Positions 55,861 to 64,000 of a stretch of DNA of 64,000 nt are shown in pieces. The notes under the pieces are model-generated. The model saw only the letters and a list, made by a program, of their open reading frames with translations, made no database searches and was not told the DNA's origin. The position numbers and the translations under genes are program-made. The stretch is from Paraburkholderia atlantica (GTDB lineage: Bacteria; Pseudomonadota; Gammaproteobacteria; Burkholderiales; Burkholderiaceae): contig NZ_WHNQ01000001.1 in the NCBI RefSeq assembly GCF_009362785.1, forward strand, positions 434,001 to 498,000, given 5' to 3'. Numbering within the stretch: the first letter of the stretch is position 1; every line of letters starts with the position of its first letter.

Positions 55861-55901
55861 GCGCATGACGCGCTAGCGCTACGCGAAGTGCGCAAGCGCC
55901 C

Positions 55902-58697
55902 TCACCCAAACACTCTCTTCCACAACGCCAGCACCGCCTCGCGCTCGGCCGCGACCAGCGCCGGATCGACCCGCGCCTTCTCCATCCCATCGAGCCGCAG
56001 CGTGTGCTGCAGCTTGCGATAGCGCCGATAGGCGGCACCGACCGTCTCCGCTTCCGCCTCGCTCATCAGCCCGAAACGCGACACTTCACGCAGCAGCGCG
56101 ATATTGCCGGTATTGCGGATCAGCTCGGGATCGCGCGCCGCATGCAGCAGCACCCAGTACTGCACGGTGAACTCGATATCGACCATGCCGCCGCGGTCGT
56201 GCTTCAGGTCGAACAGCGCCGGCGTCTGGTTCGGGTGACCCGCCTCGACGCGCGCTCGCATCTCGACGATTTCCTTCGCGAGCGGCGGCGCTTCGCGCGG
56301 CGTCGTCAGCACCTGTTCGCGGATCGCCTCGAATTTCGCGCCGATCTCCGGATCGCCCGCGCAGTAGCGTGCCCGTGTCAGCGCCTGATGCTCCCACACC
56401 CACGCGGTGTTCGCCGCGTCGCCCTCGCGCAGCTGGTAGCGGCGGAACGCGTCGAGATCGGTGACGAGCAGGCCCGACTCGCCGTTGGGCCGCAGCCGCA
56501 GATCGATGTCGAACAAGGTGCCGGCGCCGGTCGCGGTGGTCAGCCATGTGATCAGGCGCCGCGTGAAGGTGGCATAGACGTCGGCCGCGGCATCGTCGGG
56601 GTCGTCGTACAGGAAGATCAGGTCGAGGTCCGACGCATAGCCGAGCTCCTTGCCGCCGAGCTTGCCGTAGGCGATCACCGCGAAACGCGGCACGTCGCGG
56701 TGACGTTTGGCCAACTGATTCCACACGGCTTCGATCGTCACGTCGAGCACCGCGTCGGCGAGCTCGGACAGCCGGTCGCTGACGTGCTCGACGGACAGCT
56801 TGCCGGCAAGATCGATCAGCAGAATGCGGAACACCTCGGCGTGATGCGCGTGGCGCAGCAGATCCATCTGCTGCTCGACGCCGTCGGCGGCGGCGAGCCG
56901 CAAACGCAACGTGCGCTTGAATTCGGGCCAGTCGAACGGGCTGTTGATCGCCTCGCCGTCGAGCAGTTCGTCGAGCAGCTGCGGATGGCGAATCAGATAG
57001 CCGGCGGCCCAGCGCGAGCCGCCCAGCACCGACAGCACCTGGTGCAGCGCCTGCGGATACTCGGTCAAGAGCGCCAGATAGGCGCCGCGCCGGCTCACCG
57101 CTTCGAGCAGATCGAACAGGCGCGCGACCGTGTCGCCGCGCCGCCCGGCCGGCTCCAGCGTGCGCGCGGCTTCGAGCGCGCGCTGCGCGACGATGTCGAA
57201 ACGCTGCCGGCTGCGCTCGTTCAGCCCCGTGTAGCGCGACGAGCGCCACACCGCCTGCAGTCGCGCGAGCAACTCGCCGGGCTCCGCCACACCGAGTTCG
57301 ACGAGGCGCGCGCGCAGCGCGTCGTCGGCGCTATCGTCGGCGAGCGCGCTGCTCCACACCCACGCGGCCGCGCCGTCCTCGGGCGCGCCGCAGCCGTCGC
57401 GGCCGCCCACCTTGTCGGAGAAAATCTGGTCGAACTGCTGTTCGACGAACTCGCGATGCGCGTCGAGCTTCGTCATCAATTCCGGATAGTCGTCGCAGCC
57501 CATCGCGCGCGCGAGCGCCGCGCGGTCTTCTGCATCGACGGGCATCGCGTGAGTCTGCGCGTCGTTGCGATATTGCAAACGATGTTCGAGCTCGCGCAGA
57601 AAGCGATACGCCTGCGACAGCTTCACGCACACCGAGGTGTCCATCAACCCATGCGTGGCCGCGTGGCGCAGCACCGCGAGCGTCGGCCGCACGCGAAAGC
57701 CGGCGTCCTGGCCGCCGCGGATCAGCTGGAACACCTGCGCGCTGAATTCGATTTCACGGATGCCGCCGCGGCCGAGCTTGATGTCGTCGGCCTTGTCGGG
57801 GCGCATCGACGCACGGCGCTGCGCCTCCTGGCGGATCTGCAGATGCAGCGCGCGGATCGCGCTGATCACGCCGAAATCCAGATAGCGTCGATAGACGAAC
57901 GGCGTGACGATCGCGTCGAGCTGCTTCTGCAGCCGCTGCGCCGAGGCGCTCACTCCTTCGGATACGAGCCGGCCCTTGATCCACGCGTAACGCTCCCACT
58001 CGCGGCCCTGCACGTAGAAATACTCTTCCAGCATGCCGAGGCTGCACACCAGCGGGCCCGAATCGCCGTTCGGCCGCAGACGCATATCGACACGAAACAC
58101 GTAGCCGTCGGCGGTGACCTCCGCGAGCGCGCCGATCAGCCGCTTGCCGAGCCGCGTGAAGAACTCCTGGGTCGCGAGCGGCGAGCGCTGGCCGCCAGTG
58201 GTCTCGCCGTCGTCCTCGTAGACGAAGATCAGGTCGATATCCGACGACACGTTCAGCTCGCGCCCGCCGAGCTTGCCCATGCCGACCACGCCCAGCGTGA
58301 GCCGCTCGCCCTGCTGGTCGCGCGGCTCGCCATACAGCGCTTCGAGCTCGGCGCTCAGCACCGTCAGCGCTCGCTGGATCGTCGCTTCCGCGAGATCGGT
58401 CATCGCGCCGGTGACTTCGGCGATATCGGCCTCGCCGGCGAGGTCGCGCTCCATCACCGCGCAGAATACTTCAGTGCGCAACTGGCGCAGCGCGCGCTTC
58501 AGCGCATCTTCGTTGACCGGCGCACCGGCGGGGCCCGCCGCCTCGGCGCACAGTGCGTCGAGGCGCGCGTCGATGCGCTCGCGCGTCAGCGGTTCGTCGG
58601 CCAGCGCGCCGACATGCGCGACCAGTTGCGGGCGGGCCGCGGCGGCGCGCGCGGCATAGTGCGAATAGCTGGAACTCAGGAGGGTGGCGTCAGTCAT
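55902..58697 (-). CDS. glnE: Glutamine synthetase adenylyltransferase/deadenylase
   Basis: A 931-residue bifunctional enzyme controlling glutamine synthetase by AMP addition and removal in response to PII. The two homologous nucleotidyltransferase domains are evident: GMGKLGGRELNVSSDIDLIFVYEDD in the N-terminal half (deadenylase) and AYGKLGGKELGYASDLDLIFLYDD in the C-terminal half (adenylylase). The conserved DIEFTVQYWVLLHA follows. Start MTDATLLSSSYSHYAARA at 58697; further upstream the frame is unsupported. Confidence 0.96.
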   Translation of the reverse strand: MTDATLLSSSYSHYAARAAAARPQLVAHVGALADEPLTRERIDARLDALCAEAAGPAGAPVNEDALKRALRQLRTEVFCAVMERDLAGEADIAEVTGAMTDLAEATIQRALTVLSAELEALYGEPRDQQGERLTLGVVGMGKLGGRELNVSSDIDLIFVYEDDGETTGGQRSPLATQEFFTRLGKRLIGALAEVTADGYVFRVDMRLRPNGDSGPLVCSLGMLEEYFYVQGREWERYAWIKGRLVSEGVSASAQRLQKQLDAIVTPFVYRRYLDFGVISAIRALHLQIRQEAQRRASMRPDKADDIKLGRGGIREIEFSAQVFQLIRGGQDAGFRVRPTLAVLRHAATHGLMDTSVCVKLSQAYRFLRELEHRLQYRNDAQTHAMPVDAEDRAALARAMGCDDYPELMTKLDAHREFVEQQFDQIFSDKVGGRDGCGAPEDGAAAWVWSSALADDSADDALRARLVELGVAEPGELLARLQAVWRSSRYTGLNERSRQRFDIVAQRALEAARTLEPAGRRGDTVARLFDLLEAVSRRGAYLALLTEYPQALHQVLSVLGGSRWAAGYLIRHPQLLDELLDGEAINSPFDWPEFKRTLRLRLAAADGVEQQMDLLRHAHHAEVFRILLIDLAGKLSVEHVSDRLSELADAVLDVTIEAVWNQLAKRHRDVPRFAVIAYGKLGGKELGYASDLDLIFLYDDPDDAAADVYATFTRRLITWLTTATGAGTLFDIDLRLRPNGESGLLVTDLDAFRRYQLREGDAANTAWVWEHQALTRARYCAGDPEIGAKFEAIREQVLTTPREAPPLAKEIVEMRARVEAGHPNQTPALFDLKHDRGGMVDIEFTVQYWVLLHAARDPELIRNTGNIALLREVSRFGLMSEAEAETVGAAYRRYRKLQHTLRLDGMEKARVDPALVAAEREAVLALWKRVFG

Positions 58698-58962
58698 CAA
58701 AAATCTGGCTCGCTCGTTGCTTGATCGAATTTGTCCGGCGGTATTCTGACGGTGTCCGGGTGCCGTTCCGGGGTCGCTGTCGTGTCGTTCTATCGTGCGA
58801 TCGGCACGTGGCGGCAAGCATGCCGAACCCCGTGCCGAACGGCCTCGCGAATCCCCGTCACGGGCTTTCGGACAGGGGTTGCAGGAAGTCCGCCCGACGC
58901 TTTCCCGTGTGTTACATTTCGTCGTTAACACGCAAAACTACCATACGCCCAGCCGCCGCAGC

Positions 58963-61900
58963 ATGTCCGAGCGAAACGAATCCGCCGACCCGCAAGCCCC
59001 ATCGCAGGTCCGGCATGGGAGCGGAAGCGACCACATCGTGCTGCGTCGGACGTTGCGCGTGCTCGCCACGCTCGCACTCGTCGTCTACTTCATCGCGGGC
59101 GGAGTGTTTCTGGGCTTGCGCTACGTCGTGCTGCCGCGCATCGACACGTTCCGGCCGCGCATCGAAGCCGCGGTCTCCGACAAGCTGCGCACCCAATTCA
59201 CGATCGGCCGGCTCGCGCCGCATTGGAGCGGCTTCCAGCCAGGGCTCGACGTCACCAACCTCGTCATTCGCGATCACGACGGCCAACCCGCGCTGACGAT
59301 TCCGCACGCCACCGCGACGGTATCCTGGCGCTCGCTGTGGGAGTTTCATCCGGCGCTGTCGAGCCTGATCGTCGATCAGCCGGACGTGCTGGTGTCGCGC
59401 AGCGACGACGGCGTGCTATCGGTCGCGGGCGTGCCGGTGCCGACGCGCCACAGCGGCAACGACGCGCTGTCCACCTGGTTGTTGCGTCAGCAGGCGATCG
59501 TCGTGCGCGGCGGCGTGCTGCGCTGGCGCGACGCGACGCGCCACGAACCCGAACTGGCGCTGCGCGACATCCGCATCGCGATCCTCAACGACGGCCACGA
59601 CCACCGCATGGCGCTGCAGGCGCCGCCCGACGGCCAGGTGCTGAAGGGCCCGCTCGACTTCCGCACGCACTTTCGCCACGCGCCGCTGTCCGCGATCGGC
59701 AAGCCGATCAACTGGACCGGCCAAGTGTATATGTCGACCGGCCCGGTCGATCTGCCGACGCTCGCGCGCTACGTCGAATTCCCGATCGAGACGTTCGCCG
59801 GCCGCATCGACAATGCAATCTGGATCGACTTCAGCGAAGGCCGCATGAATCAGGCGACCGGCCAATTGAGCGGCAACGACGTCGCGATGCGGGTGCGTCC
59901 GACCCAGCCGAAGCTGCTGGTGCCGATCGCGCACTTTCTGTGGCGCGTCGAGTCAGACGCAGGCGAGTACCGGCTGCAGTTGTCGGACCTGCGTGCCGAG
60001 CTCGGCCAGCCGCCGCTCGAAGACGGCACGCCGCTCACGCGTATCCTGCGCTTCCGGACCCTCGACAGCCGCTATCGCACCGCGTCTCAACAGCACGGGC
60101 AGCTTCTGAGCATCAGCGGCGATCGCGTCGATCTCGGCATCCTCGCCGAATTCAGTCGCGCGCTGCCGTTGCCGCGACAATTTCTCAATGAACTCGTGCG
60201 CATCAATCCGCGCGGACTTGTCGCGAACTACGTGATCGAGGTCGAGCGCGGCAAGCCGGAATCCGGAGAAGTCGGCAGCGACCATCGGCCGACGGGTGCC
60301 GAGCCGATCGAGCGTTATCGCTTCAAGGGAGATCTGCAGGGCATCAGCTTCGCCGCCCAGGAGCCGGGGCCGGGCCTGACGCCGCGCGGCCACCCGCGCG
60401 CCGGCGTTCCCGGCATCGAGAACCTGTGGGGCACCGTCGACGCCAACGAAAAAGGCGGCCACGCGAACCTCGATACGTCCAACGTGGCGCTCACGCTGCC
60501 GGGCGTGTTCGACGATCCGCGTTTGACGCTCGCGCGTCTGCGCGGCCGCGCCGAGTGGACGATGGGCACGAAGGCACCGGGCGACACGCGTCCCGCGTTC
60601 GCGGTCAAGCTCAACGATTTCAGCGTATCGAATCCCGACGTCGACGCGAGTGCCACCGCGAGCTACAGCAATCCCGGCCACGGCCGCGGCTCGCTCGACC
60701 TGAAAGCCGACTTCCAGCGCGCGCAGGTGACGCGCATCGCCCGCTATCTGCCGACCGCGGTCAGCGAAAGGCTGCGCATTTACCTGGGCCATGGCTTGCA
60801 GGCCGGGGTGTCGCGTGGCGGCACGATCGAAGTGCACGGCGACCTGACCAAGTTCCCCTACGCGCGCGACCCCGACGCCGGCATCTTCCACATCGTCGCG
60901 CCGTTCACCGGCGGCAAGTTCGATCCGACGCCATTCCCGCCGCGCAACATGCGCAATGGCACGCCGAACGTTTGGCCGCCGCTCGACGGCATCGACGGCG
61001 TGTTCGAACTGAAGCAGAACGTGCTGCGCTTCGACATCGACCGCGGCCGTTACAAGCGCGTCGCACTGACCGGCGTGAACGGCCGCATCGACGACCTCGG
61101 CACCAAAGGCTCGAACCTCACCATCCAGGGCAACGGCCGCGGTCCGCTCGCCGACATGCTCGACTACGTGAACCGCAGTTCGCTCGGCATCATGGCGCGG
61201 CATCAGACCGAAAAGATTCGCGCGGACGGGCCCGCGTCGCTGGCGCTGAAGCTGACGATTCCGCGGACCCCGAAGCCGCATGTCGGCGTCGAAGGCGCGC
61301 TCGGCTTCCTGAACAATCGCCTGAGCGTGAGCAATGCGCCGCCGCTGTCGCGGTTGAACGGCCGGGTGCGCTTCACCGAACGCACCGCCGAGGTCGAGCG
61401 GCTCTCCGGACAGTTCCTCGGCGGCGACGTGCACGCCAACGGCGGCTTGCGGCAAGACGGCACGTACGCGCTCGCGCTCAACGGCCACATCGCCGTCGAT
61501 GCCGCGCGCGAGCTGCATCCGCCTGGCGCGGCCGCGCAGGTGCTCACGCATATGAGCGGCAGCGCGCCTTATGCGTTGCGCGTCGCCGGCGCGAGGGGCC
61601 GCCTGCCGCAGGTCAGCGCCAACTCGGATCTGAGCGGCCTCGCGCTCGATTTCCCAGCGCCGTTCAAGAAGCAGGCCGGCACTCCGATGCCGCTGCACTT
61701 CTCCGTCAATCCGTCGACGGTGCCGGGCGAGGCCGGCCTCGAACGCGCCGACCTGACGTTGGGGCCGGTCGCCGCCGCGTATCTGCTGCGGTACCGGCCG
61801 AATGCGCAGCCGCGTACGCCGCCGACCGTCGTGCGTGGCGCGATCGGCGTGAACCGGCCGGTCGAGCTGCCGTCAGAGGGCGTGGTCGCCGCGGTCGACA

Positions 61901-63231
61901 TAAAGGAGTTCAATGCCGACGCCTGGCGCGCGCTCGCCGCGCAACTGCGCGCGGGCGCGGCCGGGGCGAATGGCGTGAACGGCGGCAATAGCGCCAGCAG
62001 CGCCAGCAGCGCCACCAACGCCACCAACGCGAATAGAGCAGCCACCCCCGCCGCCGCGCCGAATCCGATGCTCACGCAGTTCCTGCCGAACCGCTTCGCG
62101 CTGCACATCGACACGCTGACGCTGCTCAAGCGCCACTGGGACAACGTGATCGTCGGCGCGTCGCATATGGACCGCACGTGGCAGGCGAACATCGCGTCGA
62201 ACCAGGTGTCCGGCCATGTGTCGTGGCTGCCGGGCGCGACCCGCGAATCACCGGGCGAACTGCAGGCGCGCTTCGCGCGCGTCGTGATTCCGTCGGTCGA
62301 GGACAAGGACCTGCTCGGTCCAGCGATGTCGGCGCCCGCGCTGAACATGCCGTCGATCGATCTGGTCGTCAACGAGCTGATCGTGCACGATCGCAACGTC
62401 GGACGGCTCGAGGTCGACGCGCACAACTACGACGAGAACGGCGTGCCGGTCTGGCAGCTCGACAAGCTCGACGTGACGAACCCCACCGCGACGCTGACCG
62501 CGACCGCGAACTGGCGCACCTCGACCGAGCTGCCCATCTCGGCCGACGAAGCCACGCCGCGTCGCACCGTGTTCGATTTCAAGCTCGACATCAAGGACGC
62601 CGGCGCGATGCTCGAGCGCTTCGGTCTGCCGAGGACGCTCAAGGGCGGCATCGGTTCGATCCAGGGCAAGGCCGTGTGGCAGGGCGGCCCGACCACGATC
62701 GACTATTCGACGCTGAACGGCAACCTCGCGCTCGATCTGCGCCACGGCCAGATCCTGAAGGTCGATCCGGGCGTCGCGACGCTGCTCGGCGTGCTGAGCC
62801 TGCAAAGCCTCGCGCGCATCGCCACGCTCAATTTCCGCGACGTGATCGGCGAGGGCCTGCCGTTCTCGAGCGTGACCGGTACCGCGCAGATTCATGACGG
62901 CATCGCCCGCACCGAAAACTTCAGGATGGTGACCGCGCCGGCCCGCGCCGAGATGGTGGGCTCGGTCGACATCGCGCAGAGAACCCAGGACCTGCACCTG
63001 CACGTGATACCGACCGTCAGCGCCGGCTCCGCGGTGATCGCCGCGACGATCATCAATCCGCTGATCGGCCTCGGCGCGCTGATCGCCGATGTCGCGTTCT
63101 CGCAGGGGATACAGCATGTGTTCGCGCGAGACTACGCGATCACCGGTTCGTGGTCGAAACCGCAGGTTCAGCGGGTGACGGGCGAACGGGGTAAGATTGA
63201 CGCTCCGGCTTCGACCGTGGAAGCGCACTGA
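58963..63231 (+). CDS. yhdP: YhdP-family AsmA-like giant envelope protein
   Basis: A 1422-residue protein with one N-terminal membrane helix (~25-50, LRVLATLALVVYFIAGGVFLG). A very long periplasmic region of repeated beta-rich units follows (DUF3971/AsmA-like). The C-terminal conserved domain (ATLLGVLSLQSLARIATLNFRD, IINPLIGLGALIADVAFSQG) is characteristic. YhdP/TamB/YdbH proteins are thought to bridge the periplasm and carry phospholipids to the outer membrane. An Asn/Ser/Ala/Thr linker at ~1010-1030 is encoded by 9-bp tandem repeats. Start ATG 58963 has weak ribosome-binding support. Confidence 0.9.
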   Translation: MSERNESADPQAPSQVRHGSGSDHIVLRRTLRVLATLALVVYFIAGGVFLGLRYVVLPRIDTFRPRIEAAVSDKLRTQFTIGRLAPHWSGFQPGLDVTNLVIRDHDGQPALTIPHATATVSWRSLWEFHPALSSLIVDQPDVLVSRSDDGVLSVAGVPVPTRHSGNDALSTWLLRQQAIVVRGGVLRWRDATRHEPELALRDIRIAILNDGHDHRMALQAPPDGQVLKGPLDFRTHFRHAPLSAIGKPINWTGQVYMSTGPVDLPTLARYVEFPIETFAGRIDNAIWIDFSEGRMNQATGQLSGNDVAMRVRPTQPKLLVPIAHFLWRVESDAGEYRLQLSDLRAELGQPPLEDGTPLTRILRFRTLDSRYRTASQQHGQLLSISGDRVDLGILAEFSRALPLPRQFLNELVRINPRGLVANYVIEVERGKPESGEVGSDHRPTGAEPIERYRFKGDLQGISFAAQEPGPGLTPRGHPRAGVPGIENLWGTVDANEKGGHANLDTSNVALTLPGVFDDPRLTLARLRGRAEWTMGTKAPGDTRPAFAVKLNDFSVSNPDVDASATASYSNPGHGRGSLDLKADFQRAQVTRIARYLPTAVSERLRIYLGHGLQAGVSRGGTIEVHGDLTKFPYARDPDAGIFHIVAPFTGGKFDPTPFPPRNMRNGTPNVWPPLDGIDGVFELKQNVLRFDIDRGRYKRVALTGVNGRIDDLGTKGSNLTIQGNGRGPLADMLDYVNRSSLGIMARHQTEKIRADGPASLALKLTIPRTPKPHVGVEGALGFLNNRLSVSNAPPLSRLNGRVRFTERTAEVERLSGQFLGGDVHANGGLRQDGTYALALNGHIAVDAARELHPPGAAAQVLTHMSGSAPYALRVAGARGRLPQVSANSDLSGLALDFPAPFKKQAGTPMPLHFSVNPSTVPGEAGLERADLTLGPVAAAYLLRYRPNAQPRTPPTVVRGAIGVNRPVELPSEGVVAAVDIKEFNADAWRALAAQLRAGAAGANGVNGGNSASSASSATNATNANRAATPAAAPNPMLTQFLPNRFALHIDTLTLLKRHWDNVIVGASHMDRTWQANIASNQVSGHVSWLPGATRESPGELQARFARVVIPSVEDKDLLGPAMSAPALNMPSIDLVVNELIVHDRNVGRLEVDAHNYDENGVPVWQLDKLDVTNPTATLTATANWRTSTELPISADEATPRRTVFDFKLDIKDAGAMLERFGLPRTLKGGIGSIQGKAVWQGGPTTIDYSTLNGNLALDLRHGQILKVDPGVATLLGVLSLQSLARIATLNFRDVIGEGLPFSSVTGTAQIHDGIARTENFRMVTAPARAEMVGSVDIAQRTQDLHLHVIPTVSAGSAVIAATIINPLIGLGALIADVAFSQGIQHVFARDYAITGSWSKPQVQRVTGERGKIDAPASTVEAH
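61990..62034 (+). repeat. 9-bp tandem repeat within yhdP
   Basis: About five copies of an AGCGCCAGC-like 9-mer (units at 61990, 61999, 62008, 62017 and 62026, with substitutions toward AACGCCACC). They encode Ser/Ala/Thr/Asn triplets in a linker and keep the frame whatever the copy number. Confidence 0.75.
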
Positions 63232-63380
63232 GCTTCGGTTTTCCCGGCGCCGCTGTCTCGTTCCACGCGGCCGCTCGTGCCGGTCTGCCGACTCGATGCG
63301 CGAACGGGACCGAGCCAGCCCAGAACCATGCGGCGCCCGCGCTTCATACCGCCGCCCGCCGGGAGTCTTTCGACACGCTC

Positions 63381-64000
63381 ATGAGCGAAACACACGTCAC
63401 TTCATCCGCATCCGCCGCAACGTCCAGCGGTCCTGTCGCCAGCCCCTTCCGGGTCGCCGCGCTGCAGATGGTCAGCACGCCGGATCGCGATCGCAATCTC
63501 GCCGACGCAGAGCGCCTGATCGCCGAAGCCGCGGCCGACGGCGCGCAGCTCGTGCTGCTCCCCGAGTATTTCTGTTTCATGGGCTTCAAGGACACCGACA
63601 AGCTCGCCGTCCGCGAGCCGCATCAGGATGGCCCGATCCAGCGCTTTCTCGCCGACGCCGCGCGCCGCCACCAGCTCTGGGTGATCGGCGGCACGCTGCC
63701 GCTGAACGCGCCGGAGGCGTCGCGCGTGCTGAACACGACGCTGGTGTTCGATCCGCTCGGCAACGAAGCCGCGCGCTACGACAAGATCCACCTGTTCAAC
63801 TTCGAAAAAGGCGAAGAATCGTTCGACGAAGCGCGCACGATTCGGCCCGGCACCTCGGTGCAAAGCTTCGAGGCGCCATTCGGCCGGGTCGGCCTGTCGG
63901 TCTGCTACGATCTGCGCTTTCCCGAGCTGTACCGGCGCCTGGGCGACTGCGCGCTGATCGTGGTGCCGTCGGCGTTTACCTACACGACCGGCCGCGCGCA
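63381..64000 (+). CDS. Nitrilase-family carbon-nitrogen hydrolase (partial, runs off window)
   Basis: The first 206 residues of a nitrilase-superfamily amidase, cut by the window end. The catalytic triad is in place: Glu62 (LLPEYFCF), Lys135 (YDKIHLFNF) and Cys175 (LSVCYDLRFPELYR). The close match to the Nit1-type signature suggests deaminated-glutathione amidase. Start ATG 63381 gives a ~20-residue Ser/Thr/Ala-rich lead before FRVAALQMVS. It lies 149 bp behind yhdP. Confidence 0.92.
   Translation, partial: MSETHVTSSASAATSSGPVASPFRVAALQMVSTPDRDRNLADAERLIAEAAADGAQLVLLPEYFCFMGFKDTDKLAVREPHQDGPIQRFLADAARRHQLWVIGGTLPLNAPEASRVLNTTLVFDPLGNEAARYDKIHLFNFEKGEESFDEARTIRPGTSVQSFEAPFGRVGLSVCYDLRFPELYRRLGDCALIVVPSAFTYTTGRA

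Overview
The window is GC-rich chromosomal DNA that reads as the primary chromosome of a Burkholderia/Paraburkholderia-type betaproteobacterium. Evidence for this is the gene content and order: tol-pal with ybgC and cpoB, glyA-nrdR, hrcA/hemH/hslR/grpE/dnaK/dnaJ, a pabB-pabC fusion, and a YqjD/YqjE-like envelope cluster. It is mostly ordinary core genome. I see no CRISPR array, rRNA operon, insertion sequence or prophage.

Left part (1-16 kb). This is a metabolic mosaic. It holds a D-lactate dehydrogenase-type enzyme, an orphan ParB/FiwA-like protein, a crotonase with an SRPBCC protein, an MFS transporter, a decayed patch (frameshifted ORF plus the C-terminal part of a second MFS transporter), and a secreted PQQ-type beta-propeller. 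An aromatic-acid transporter-hmgA-fahA operon for homogentisate breakdown follows. Then come a degenerate EAL-domain protein, an IclR regulator divergent from glutaryl-CoA dehydrogenase, and a 1-Cys peroxiredoxin.

Middle (16-33 kb). A YqjD/YqjE/YqjK-like membrane cluster faces a tightly coupled minor-pilin operon (FimT-PilV-PilW-PilX-PilE, no PilY1). Next are glyA-nrdR, an SDR, and the complete ybgC-tolQRAB-pal-cpoB envelope operon closed by an intrinsic terminator. A tRNA-Lys with a textbook promoter follows, then a sparsely coding patch (DUF1488-like protein, outer-membrane protein, small membrane protein) and an MscS channel.

Right part (33-64 kb). This is housekeeping: DedA, mutL-miaA, purM, hda-HAD phosphatase-pcnB-folK-deoxynucleoside kinase-panB, the PabB/PabC fusion, dnaJ-dnaK-grpE with sigma-32-like promoters, hslR-hemH, hrcA divergent from nadK, recN, glnE, a giant AsmA-like YhdP protein, and the start of a nitrilase-family gene cut by the window end.

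The less ordinary signals are mainly regulatory or structural. They are a perfect intrinsic terminator embedded in the pabB coding sequence, a 19-bp tandem repeat in front of the homogentisate operon, a 21-bp palindrome between iclR and gcdH, and five genes whose -10 box sits 6-8 bp from the ATG, suggesting leaderless mRNAs. Others are a catalytically dead-looking EAL protein and the orphan ParB-fold protein.
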